In this document: in pieces, positions 33,601 through 45,600 of the stretch | How the letters are laid out: each line of letters opens with the position of its first letter | Numbering within the stretch: position 1 is the stretch's first letter | Assembly (NCBI GenBank): GCA_963169105.1 | Contig: OY720633.1 | Span: 143,078,700-143,142,699 of the forward strand | Direction: 5' to 3' | Source: Ceriagrion tenellum | Taxonomy: Eukaryota > Arthropoda > Insecta > Odonata > Coenagrionidae | DNA: 64,000 nt | The notes under the pieces: generated by a model | What the model saw: only the letters and a program-made list of their open reading frames with translations | Database searches by the model: none | Told to the model about the DNA's origin: nothing | Program-made: the position numbers and the translations under genes

Positions 33601-36600
33601 GCTTTGTCAGTTACTCCTATGCTTCCCATCCTCCTCGTTTCCTAATTCCCATCCTCCCCCTACGGGTACCTATATAAGTGGAAGACACCCAACTGCTTGT
33701 GCTTGATGACTGCATGATATGCTGAAACCTAGGTCCATGAATATATATTATGGATTTGGATGTTTGGAATTGCTGCCTAGGCTACGTGTTGCCTAAATTT
33801 CCACTTTTAGTTCACCCAGTCCTTGGCGCCACTTCGACTTCTTTTCAGTTGTTATTGTAAATAGACGTAGTTAATTGTTGCTAACGTGAGACTGTGGTGA
33901 ATATTCAATAACGGTCGAGGAGATTTGAATTACTTGATGATTTGAATAATATCTTGCTATTTTTGTGACCTGAAAGTTAATTTGTAAATGCTAGAGAGGA
34001 AATATCTATTACAGGAAATGTGTTAAAGGTTTATGAAACCTCCATCGTATGCCGACGACGATATTTGCCAGACTCTGATTCTAATTTGAATGCATTATGC
34101 CCGTTTGACTTAAATAATTAATTTAGAATGCCTTGTTTAAACAGAACTTGCTTCGTACTAGGTTGAAAAACAGGGTATGCGTCTACGAAGACCCCAAATA
34201 GGAGACTTGGATTGAAAATTAAGAATCTGTTCAAGGCGGCGGTAAGTGCATTCCTTTTTACCTACACTGCAATGATGGCTATTGGGAATACTCATGAAGT
34301 CACCTCGCATTATTATAGAATTTCCGTATAGCGATTTCACGAAGTGCTAGGAAGTTCATTGTAGATTAGTGTAATTACATTTAGAGAGGAGTTCAATATA
34401 TCTGTAGACCGGACGATATTAAAAAAGTGTATAATTACGTCCCGCGTGTAGTACTACTTTTTTATCCACTGCATTATGATTAATTGTAAGTAAAACCCGT
34501 GTAAACCCATATTCATGGTAAAATCAGTAAGATGTGTTTATTTATAAATTATCAACTGTATTTTCATTTGAACCTCCGTCTTTCATCACTAGGTGGCACC
34601 ACTTTCCAAAAAGTTGTTTGTTTACGGAACTCTAGGCAACATTTTTGGCGACGAGATAACAATCCATAATATATATTCATGCCTAGGTCATAAACCCCCC
34701 ACAAGGCGAATTTCAACGAGGGTTAAATGGACACGTCATAAATGTCAGAGAGAAGTAAATATATTGATATACGCTTTCAAATAGATTTATAATTAAGGCA
34801 GTAGTTCTTGAAATCATTTATATGGAGTGTTACTCCAACTTTTTTTTTTGAGAAAATGCCATTATATAGCCGTTAGAGATTTGAGAAGACGCTTTTTCAC
34901 CCTTGTGATACAGAAGGATTTTGAATATTAAACGGGTGGACGGGTTCAAAATCGAGAAATTCCACAAAAGAATAGAAGAGGATAAAAGCAAATCGGAAGG
35001 TGAAAGTTAGAAAAAGCTCTGATGGTATGGTGAAATTTTCAGACCCAAAGAATTGGTTGAGATGGAAGAAGACCTACGGAGACCCAAGAAAAAATTGATA
35101 AGTTCCCTCCAGTCCAGTTCTCGCCACAATATGAGACAGGAGATAAACTATATCGTCAAGGAGATAACTGGGAACAGGGTAGAAGAGAAGGCAGCAGGCA
35201 ACGAATTTTAGGTGCATAACCAATGATAATGATGAACCTTGCTTTCGATTTCATTATCTCATAAAGTTAATTGAAAAAGGAGAAGTGTAGAATAAGCTTT
35301 CCAAGATGAGAAGGTCAGGTCATAAAAATTGGCTAGATGGGCTAAAAGCAGGGCAAAAAAAGATGGGCATCGTGGCAGTGAAACAAATATTTTTCACGTT
35401 ACCCCTGGCGTTTGATGAAGAAATCGTGTCAATCATAGGTAGAGTATTACTCAAAAACAAAGCGGTTACTGATTAGAGGGTAATTTTATATTTATTTTAC
35501 TTTAAAAGAGCCGAGCAAAAAGTCGGAAGAGTGAAAGAATGTAGAAAGCGTACAAAGTATTAGTTTGTAGTCTTGAGCATGTTGATAAGGAGACGTCTCA
35601 TCGTAGAAATGAAAGCTGAATCAATACCACTCCATTTTTGAGGTTGTATGTGATTGATCACAGCTTCAGTATCATTGTAAAGTAACATAGCCAGGCGATG
35701 AAGGTAGTCAAAGAGAAGTCTTGTATTAAAATCACTATTTCCAACTTTTTTTTGTTTTTAAGTGAAGGCCATCACATGGCGACCATAAAGATAATGGTTT
35801 GTGGACTGTTTGAGTAGAATGAGATGAAAGTCATGTCGTAGGTAAATTCTGATTCATTGTGCCAAAAATGGTGCTGATAAAGGTTGTGAAGGAGAACTAT
35901 CGTCAAAAAAATAGCTGAATTATGAGGAAGTGGTCTCAAAAATAGCTGTCCATTTTTGATCAAGAGCAGTTGAATTTTGGAACAAATACGAAAACCCTGA
36001 AAAATATTCGATACGAATAAATCGGCCGCCCGACGAGCAAAATGCGGTTGACTTGGACGAAGTCCAATTACTGCGAGAGACGACTTACCGTTACCAGGGA
36101 ACCATGAGAGTCATGGTGACTCAACTCATTGATCCAGAGATTGAAATACGGGATGAAAAACTTATTTAAAAGCGTGATGCAACGAAAACGGGATCTGAAG
36201 GAAGAAGCGTCAAATGTACAGTTAAATATAAATCATTTTAAATACCATTTCATGAGATAGCGAACCATATACCGAAGTTCAGGGGAGAAAGTGACGTCAC
36301 GGATGTTGATAAGTACATAAAGTTAGCGACTAAAACTATATAGGTCAAGAGATATCCAAATTCATGTGCTTGAGACTATCCGAATATAGGGAAAAGATAA
36401 AAAATTGTACAATTTGAAGGAATGACTAATCAACGTAGAAGGGATATGCGTCAAAAAGGGTGTGAATGCTTTTTTTCTGAAAGGAAAGTCAAGACAAAGA
36501 GGAAGAAAAAATCAGGTTGCTTGTAATTAACGGTGTTGATAACTACACTGAAAAGTAAACTGGCTTTACTAAGACATAGTGTCTTGGAGTCACTGTTGAG

Positions 36601-39600
36601 CTCATGTCAGTGAAGCTGTCATCTAAACATGCACAATATAGATCGTCAAAACGAGTCAAAGAAGAGACTCAATATCATCCCGAAGTGTAACAAATCTGAA
36701 AAGCAAGGTCATCTAACTAATTACTGTTAGTCGTAGTTAGAATATAACGATCAAAAGAAATCAGGTTGCTTGTAATTAACGGTGTTGATAACTACACTGA
36801 AAAGTAAACTGGCTTTACTAAGACATAGTGTCTTGGAGTCACTGTTGAGCTCATGTCAGTGAAGCTGTCATCTAAACATGCACAATATAGATCGTCAAAA
36901 CGAGTCAAAGAAGAGACTCAATATCATCCCGAAGTGTAACAAATCTGAAAAGCAAGGTCATCTAACTAATTACTGTTAGTCGTAGTTAGAATATAACGAT
37001 CAAAAGAGAAGAGACAATGAAAAAGACGATTAAATTTCCTATAAATGGAGCGTTGCAGAGAATAAATTTCGTTGTGCACAGCTGAACAATAAAAGAAGAA
37101 AATTCTAAGGCGAGTGTAATCGATTGTTTTCAGAGATAAGAAAAGTATGTTAGAAAACTATTGGCAGGACTAGCTAAAATAATTGCGCTAATCGATACCG
37201 GAAGCAGGCTTAATTTGATTTAGAAAAGTATATGCGAAAGTCAAGATTTTAAGCGTTAAGGGATTTCATAGAGTTTTACAAGGATTGTACAAGTGAAAAA
37301 CAGATTTCAGGGTCAAAGTAAAGTGGTGTGTGTTCACGGATGGAGATTAATTCACACGCGATGCCGTTGTCGTGCAAGTGGAGTGATCAAAACCGTCCTG
37401 ACTTTGGGTTAATCGTTCATCGACAGTGAATTTATATCATCTCAGAAAAGGAATTTAGATATTGGAAGATAATTGAAATGGCGCCACGAGTGAATAAACT
37501 GCATTTCGGGAAAGCAAAAGATTCATAAATGTGTAGGGAGTAAGAAAGGGAAACATTTGAATGTTAATATGAAAATATAAATGAAGTAACCGAAACACAA
37601 GAGAAACTTCAGTAAATCGATGCCGATAAGGGAAGGGAAGAGAGAAGTCCCGTGTTCGTCCTGCTGTCCAAAAGGCTCCTTTGGAATCTAATGGTGTACC
37701 AGCAGCAACCGGCAAAGAAAATGTCGATAAAGGGGGCGAGAAATTACCTGAAGATCCCAGGGCTAAATACATTCCTGGAAATGTAACTAATACGACGAAG
37801 GAGCCGCTCCAAACAACAAGGGTCGGGATTGCACTAAGAAAGCAACCATAGATTGTGTGGCCTAAGAAGAGATTTGGAATGGAGAGCATGAAATACGGGT
37901 GCTGCTGCCACCAACGTGAGAACGGAACGATCGAGGAGACGAAAGTTGAATGTTTATAAACCCGAGGTGATGCATAAGAAAAAAGACAAGAGACAAAGAG
38001 CTGGAACGGGTACAACTAGCAGTAAACAATACAACCAAGCGTTTGACGAATTATCCCACAAAAATGAAGGAAGTGAGTAAGTTAGGAAAACCTTTTAAGG
38101 CAAATTGAGGGACCTGTTGGAGGATAAGTTACAGCTCGAACAGAAAATTATCGGAGATAGATAAAATATTAGACAAGAAGCTGCTGATTATCTGAGAAGT
38201 GGATAGCTTACATGAAAGAGATCTACGACGAAAGGCAAAATAATCGCAAGAGATAAGAAGGAGAAGAATGCCTTATGATCAAGCAATCGCCTGATTAAGG
38301 TACGTGTAAGAGTTAGAAAAAAGGAATCTAAGACTATTTATGACATTATTAGCTTCGGAGAATGATGTAAACGCTTCCGGTTATGAAATGAGGAAGAAAG
38401 TGTATGTCGCAGTTTTGTCACCTGATTGACACAAAAAATTGGAAAACACTGACACCGGATGGTTATTAGATTTAATCGCGGACTACACGGATGCTGAAAA
38501 TCCTGATGAAAGCGCTGGGAACTGAGAAAAATAACTTCGTTAGTAATTTTTTTACGATATTCTTGTTTAATTTCCGTTTTTGGGTTATACCAAGTAAAGT
38601 TTGGAAACTGTTAGTAGAAATAACGGTCAGACCTCCCTCTTGTCAGAATGATCGAATTATTGTATTAATTTTGTCTTTTCGAATGTTTGAATTTTTCAAC
38701 TTTGATGAACTGTAGTATTAATTTTGAGTTTTCCACTTTTTGGTCGGTTTTCTTGATGGAGATCACTATGATGCGACCAAGAAATAATACTTAGTTTATT
38801 GATCAATTAACGGTTCCAATAACGATGGGACACTTGAAGTGACAAGGTGTGGGTCTTTATTTTAAAAGCAAAGGATAAAAGTATTAACAAAAATACACAA
38901 TGAAATAGGAGTGGAATGAGGGTGGGTAGGATCTGGAAGTTTAGGTAAGAATCAAAGGAGGTTTACTTCCCCAAACCCTTTCACCTTCCCCAACGTTATC
39001 TATTTCTCCCTTCCCTCCTTCAACTCCAACCACATAAAATATATGAACTGTCTATTTCACTGTCTAACGAATGAACTGCTGAGAATTTTACACTTATCTT
39101 TCAGGTATTAATAAAATACACTGGATAGCGGCAAGCTAGTTTTCGTCTATGGACGATCGAGTCAAACTTGTTAAGTTTCAAAATCATTGAAAAATATCTT
39201 CTTTCTAAGATGCTTTTCCATTTAGCTGCTACGCCAGACATAATTGCCACGCTTCAATTTAAGTGTGTGAAAAGTTGCATCTCTTTCGGCGGTTTGTCAA
39301 ACGATTTGAATTGATGAATGTGTGACGTTATTCACTCACGATGGCGTACCGTGAAGCTCTGAAATATATAGTCACAGCTGTCATATGGAGAAAAAATTTG
39401 GAAAGTTTAAAAAAGGTACGTTATGAAGTTAATGTAATTGATGTATACCTTGTGTAATTATTATTATGTCAAGTATTATTTTTAATAAAAATATATACAA
39501 TACAAATGCGTGATTTTTTAAAATGAATATTTTCATCAAATAAATTGAAACTTTTTTAAAATTCTTAAATGGCACTTTAAAATCTAGTATAGTAGCAATA

Positions 39601-42600
39601 TTTTTTCATATTTATATCCATTTCAAAATGAAATACAATGGTAACTTTCTACACATAATTTTTAATGATTATCGACCATGGTTTCAGCACCAAGTGCCAT
39701 TATCAAGGTACAATTTTTCAAAACACTCTACTATATATACTGAATGGGAGGGCAGGGGGTTACAGAGAGAGGGGGTTCGGTAGAAGAAGGGAAGTGAGAC
39801 GAAGAAAAGCTGTTGATGGTGAAGGTCATGCAGCATTATCATGCAGTTGTCGGGCACATGGGAGAACAAGGTTCAAAAGAGGTGACCAGTCATTAAAAAC
39901 CACATCATTGCATAACTTACCGGGGCTATGAGCAATTTCATATTGCTCAAAGAAATCCAACTTAGCCCCTTTGTCAATATGGTGTAAAACAGTCACGTCA
40001 AAATTGCTAAAATGATTAAAATCACACAAATGTTTAGCAAAACAGGATTTATCGTCACCATTTAATGACAGGTCACCTCTTGTGAACCTTGTTATCCCTT
40101 GTGTCCGGCAACTACATGATAATACTGCCTGATCTTCCCCATCAACGACTTTTCTTCGTCTCTCTTCTCTCACCCTACATAACCCTCTCTCTCTCTGACC
40201 CCTGGCTCCCCATTCAGTATATATAGTGGAATGTTTTGAAAGACTGTACCTTGTTAATGGCACTAGGTGCTGAAATCATGGTCGGTAATCATTAAAAATT
40301 ATGTGTGGAAAGTTACCATTGTCTTTCATTTTGAAATGAATATCAATATCAATTGCTTCCACAAAGTTGAGCCTGATGCGCTTTTATAAATATTTTTCAT
40401 GCTAATGTTTGAATATTCCGTTCATAGAGAGTTGATTCACAGTTTTTTCAAAGAGCGATTTGGATGAAACAACAGCCATTATTGCTGGGCTCATGTTGCC
40501 ATTAGTAAGTGGGGACTGGAAAGCTGAATTCTTTCGTGTTGACCTCAAATTTTGAATGTCAACGATTAGCAAAGTGTTGCACACGCAGAATTCGGAACAT
40601 TGCTGAAAGTATTTCACTCAGGGAATTGTACCCAAGTCAAGACGGCTTCACCGGAAGAAAGTGTCTCTGCGTTGGAGGTGTGGAACAAGGACATTTTAAA
40701 GTGAAAGTTTTGGTCTCAGTCCCTTAAAATTCAACCATTCCTTTCGCCTCTAAAGTAACGAATTTGAAAATAAAGAATAGCGGAACATAAAGGATAAATT
40801 CTAAAGGAGGGCAAGAGAAATTCCAAGGAGAAGTCGCTCGGCTGAATGAAGTTACGTTAAAAAATTTACCCATTTCTCTTTCATGATTGGTGTTAAAATA
40901 TTTTCCAAATCAATGTCACACCTAGAATACCCACTTTCAATTCTTACTTACCTATTTTACCAAATGCAACATTTTCACAGGAATAGAATAACGCGTACAA
41001 GCCAGTAGTGTATTGAAACAAGTGGTAATTCACCGTCGGCGTTCTCTCTGAAAATAAACATTCATGCAGTGTAAGTTGTAGTCATATAACTTATATATCG
41101 TTAAAATGTCATCACCAGGGACAGAAAAAAGTCATAAACGTCATAGTCTTAGTTTTTTATCATGAAATAGTCGGTTTTTGCCAGACAGTCATGAAATGCG
41201 ACTTTGTGGAATAAACGTCATAAAATGGTATTAATCGCTTCAGGCTTAACTATGTGGAACCTCTCCTTATTGGAAATTAAAAATTACACTTTTTAATGGT
41301 CCAATAAATTGATTTATTTCTTATGACCCGGGTTTCTTCACTTAGTGACATCTTCAGGTACATAGATCATTTTTACATCCAAGTATATACAGAAGTCCAG
41401 GTGCTTAGGTGTAAGAGGGGAAGCGAGGGGGAAGGGACGGGAGTTGGAGTGTGGTGTTGTTTGTAGGAAGCAGAGGGGGAAGAGTGGGGGAAAAAAGGAC
41501 AATGTTAGGCTATGTAGGGATTTTCCGGCGTTGATGGGTCTCCTGGCAGTGGGAGGTGTAGCAATTGATGAGAAAGAAGGGAAAGATTAGTAGGGAATCT
41601 GATTAAATATACCTCTGTACTTATTAATTATTGGGTAATTTCATTTGAACCACTTGCCCTATAGTAACAATAAGGATCATAATATTAGTTTAAATTTTAC
41701 ATTAAAATAAACGTCAGACTTTTAGCTGAAGCGTCATGAAATGACTGAATTTCAAAAATAGACGCCATGAAACGGGAAAATAAATGTCATGAGAGTCATG
41801 GAATAAAGGTCATGAAATCGAAAAATAAAAGTCATAAACGTTCCGTCCCATCTCTGGTAATCACATAAATTACATCACTCATTGATCATTTAAAAGCCGT
41901 TATTCACAAAAGCTGAAGTCATAAAGTCCATTGCAGCATAAAATGTTTCATTCCTATAGCCAATAGCAGATTAAATGAGAACAATAGTAAATGAAATAGT
42001 TTTCATATAATTGCATGACTTGAATTTTGACGAAAGCACTGGAATATTTTTACTTACTTGAAGTTGGAATGGACAGGGTGAAAATATGTCCCGCTACCGT
42101 TGGGGAAGCTGGTGCAGCTCCAGTAACTCTTAATGTCGCCGTAGTGGACAACGGTTTTCCAGTTCTGAAGGAGAGATGTTTCACATTAGTGCATGCAGAT
42201 ACAATACAGATGCTCCAGTGCATAATAAGTTTCGCCAGTTAGTTAAAGCATCATTTGAAGGCTCTAAGCAGATAAATGTAAATAATCAATTTCATTAGGG
42301 ACGTAACTGACCTCTGCTTTTGGTGATATGAAATAAATTTTACTTGGTTGATTTTACACTCTCAGTTTGTCTTTCAGGTGACAGTTTTGATGTAGTGATA
42401 ACCTCTTTTGATACCGTCATACAATCGAATCAATTCACGTCAAAGTAAGGTTCTCATTATCACCCAGATCAGCTGTTGTCACGTATATTTGATTGGAATT
42501 ACCTTATAAAATCCATCTTTGTAATTCAATCCGTTAAATAAAATGGCTCTTTATTATTCCAATAACCCTAAATTGCTTATTTAAATTTATAATGGCTCTT

Positions 42601-45600
42601 TATTGTGTAAATCATGTAAATCTTAAATATGCAAGTACCTATTTAAGTTTTTCCACATTCCGAAGCCATCAAGTCTTTACTCTTTCTTAGACTTAGACTC
42701 TAAGACTTAATACGAATGGCTCAAGAAGGGCTCCTGTTACAATTGAAACATTGTAGCTGTAAAATTTTTTACATTCTCACAGTGAAATATTAACTTTTTA
42801 ACACTCTAACATTATCCTTCTCTGCTGACCTTGCATTATGACAGATAGCTCCGAGATTTGCCATCGAAATAGCAATTCTCTGGTTGATACAGCAATAATC
42901 CCTTCTGATCAGCTTTAGCAAGAGTTAAAAACGAATTAAAAATTGGGATATAAAAGAGAATGACATTAATTCATCAGAAAATTCACCTTTAATCGAGTTT
43001 TTACTGCGAAAATGTGAGTCTGCTTACGTTCTATTTCAAATCAAATTCCAGTTTATCCGTCATTGAACTGCAAGAGTCCCAGAAAGGGTCTTTGTGGACA
43101 TCAACTGATGTCTAAATAACCACTTAAGGGGTCGTTCCTCTCAAGTCCTCTAGCAGATACAAAGCCTTCGTGAGCTCGGAAGAGAAGCCAGTAAGAAAAT
43201 GGAGTGGGTGCTGGGGTGGGTGTGGCTGGTGGCCAGGAATATCATTTTGCGTCACACAATAGGAGGGGGACCCAAAAGTAACCGGACGGAATTCGCTGCG
43301 ACATTCGGTTTTGCTGTTTGGGCTTCTCTCTCACTAAGCGGGTGTTAAATAACACCTCCTGAGTCAGTATTCCAAACAACGTTGCTTGAGTCCTTTGTAG
43401 CGGGCCCATGAGACCGTTTTTGTGCAACTAGTATTTCGACCTCTTAGATTTTTTTTAAATGACTGATTTTCGAGAAAAGGTGCGGCGTTGAAATTTTGTT
43501 TTCTGCTCGGTATAAGATCATCGGGCGCGGTTGATATGTTGTCATAGGCTTAAAAGGAATATGTCTCGAAAATAAATAAGTCTATGAGTGGTATTTGTGA
43601 TTCAAACGCGGCGACATGACGATCGAAGACAGTCAACGCCCGGCCCGGCCATCCACGTCCAGAACTGACGAAAACGCTCATTGTATTTCTCCTCGCTTGG
43701 CATTGTTCCCTCAAAGTACATCCCTGGTCATCAAACGGTGTACCAAGTCCTCTGTCTTAGTGTTTTCAGGCGGTTGTACGAGATTTTCGCATGAAAAGGC
43801 TCGATATGTGGCGGAGTGGGGACTGGTAACTCCTCCATGACAGTGCTCCAGCGTACACTACCATTTCTATGCGTGATTTCTTTGATAAAAATCCGCTTGT
43901 CATAGCAACCTCACGCACCCTAAATACCGGATATCGCACCTTACGATTTATTTTTGTTCTCCCGGATGATGAAATAGCTGATAGGGAAACGTTTTTCAGA
44001 CATTCCGGAGGTGAAAAGAGAATCGAAGGCTGCGCTGTAAGTCATCGGAAAGGACGAGTACAAAATTTTCGAATTGGAAAAAATGTTTCAACCAATTTAT
44101 TAGTGTTAATAGAGAGTACTTCAATGGAGACGTAAGTTTTTTCCCGAAAAACTAAATTTTAAATTTTAAAATATTGTGTCCGGTTATTTTCGGGTCCTCT
44201 CCCGTAGGAGGAAATAGTTACAGTTGTCAGTGGGTGGCTATGCGGCCATTACTCGCAGGGGTTGACTCCTATGCGATTCCACTCGGAAGGCCGACTTAAA
44301 TGTGTATCATGCCTAATCTGTTGCAGGATTTCGCCCTTGATAGCTCCTCAGTTCGATACTTGGATGGATTGGCCGCCGTAAAATTTGAGGAGACGATGAT
44401 GGACCAATTCAGAATGACAATTGAAAATTGATTTTTGATTATTGCATGGAAAAGTTCAGAGCAACATATAACACGCATAAGTACGACAAATCGCAGTTGA
44501 GAACAAGCAATACCTACCTAGTTTTGCAGGAAACTGCGAATTTACGGCTCATTTCAATCATTTTTTAGAGATTTATGCAATGAGATATCAATATGTTGCT
44601 CACGTGCTACTTCACAGGTCTGTTTATCTTCAATTAGAACCACATATGAACGTATTAAACGATGGATGCCAAAGACTATCGTTTATGGGTACCATTCAGT
44701 GAAGGCCCTGCCTCCAGCGCCCTCCCAGCTCCCCCCTGTCACCTCTTTGTTTATTTTAGCATCCCTAGATTAAAATAAACGCCCCCCCAGGGGGGGGGGT
44801 AGCGCCCACTTTGGGAACCACTGATCTAAGTCTTTCTCAAACCTTGCCGGTCAAGTGGTTACAGCCTGAAACAACCTTTTAAATCGAGCATTTGTCGCGG
44901 CCCAATGGTTAGATGTGGAAAACACTTGTGTTTCCGGCCTGTAGTATTTTCTGCCTCCTTCCTCTACCTAGCGGAGAATTTTGAAACCTTTTCAAATCCA
45001 AGCTGTTTCTATGAATTCTCCCCTCCTCCTCCGGCATATATCTACAGCTACGGATGGGTATCCTGCCCCCCTAACATAAATCCTCGCTACGCCCATGCTT
45101 AATGCCGTAAAAAATTTCAGAGTAGCTTCTCATGGCAATATAAATTACATATATTAAGCACTTACCAATTCGCAAGTTAGTCAATTAATTCAACATATAC
45201 ATCCACGCGGCCAATAAAACAAAATATATCGTCTTGTAATAAGATTGTCACTTCCATAATACCTTAAGAACACACAACAACAACTAATGACTAGTATATG
45301 ACCTCGAATTTACTATAATAAATACCACCATTAATGATAAAGTGTGTAAGTCGGTACATGCTCTAATAAAATCGGAACTATTACTTGGCTTGTCAATTCA
45401 TAAGGCACAAGTTATTAGAACCAACGTAAAAACACAGCAAAAAAGTAAGCACCAGGATTGTAATGAAGTTCGATTTAATTTCGTAAGTTTTCATTTATCG
45501 TTTCATGTAAAATTTTCACTTGAATTATTTAGGCACAGTTAATAGCGTTTAAATTGTTGGTTAGGGCAGATACAATCTTTTGAGTGGAAACAACAGCCGC

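Larger units (their letters stand above)
39612..40345 (-). mobile_element. Penelope-like element 3' end flanked by ~280-bp inverted arms
   Basis: The left arm (39,612-39,897) and right arm (40,065-40,345) are near-perfect inverted repeats. Landmarks are CATTTCAAAATGAAA, GGTAACTTTC, ACACATAATTTTTAATGATT and ACCATGGTTTCAGCACC on the left. The ~170-bp centre, read on the minus strand, encodes DDKSCFAKHLCDFNHFSNFD, VTVLHHIDKGAKLDFFEQ and FNDWSPLLN, the end of a PLE GIY-YIG endonuclease domain. Each arm has a TATATATAG box and a hammerhead-like motif. This is a PLE copy with an inverted terminal duplication, located in the last lipocalin intron. Confidence 0.8.
41116..41856. mobile_element. hAT-like non-autonomous element with 8-bp target duplication
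   Basis: The left end CAGGGACAG (41,116) and the right end, CAGAGATGGGACGG in reverse complement (41,856), are flanked by GTCATCAC (41,108-41,115) and GTAATCAC (41,857-41,864), an 8-bp duplication with one difference. Subterminal GTCATAAACGTC and GTCATGAAAT words are repeated in both halves in opposite orientation, typical of hAT ends. A PLE fragment (41,235-41,620) lies inside. The element makes up most of the 1.0-kb fourth lipocalin intron. Confidence 0.65.

Noticed and set aside
37455..38015. 186-codon minus-strand frame
   Set aside because: Hydrophobic and low in information, it is the complement of a purine-rich, coding-like plus strand, with no family match and no splice context.
39335..39375. 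Possible 19-nt microexon on the minus strand (TTTCAG...GTGAGT)
   Set aside because: Lipocalin exons 5 and 6 already join in phase and complete the fold without it; such short acceptor-donor pairs arise by chance.
42027..42242. 71-codon plus-strand frame
   Set aside because: It is the shadow of lipocalin exon 4 on the minus strand.
44770..44830. C-run/G-run hairpin and hAT-like terminus
   Set aside because: Only one end resembles a hAT TIR; no partner terminus or 8-bp duplication was found, so the element was not called.
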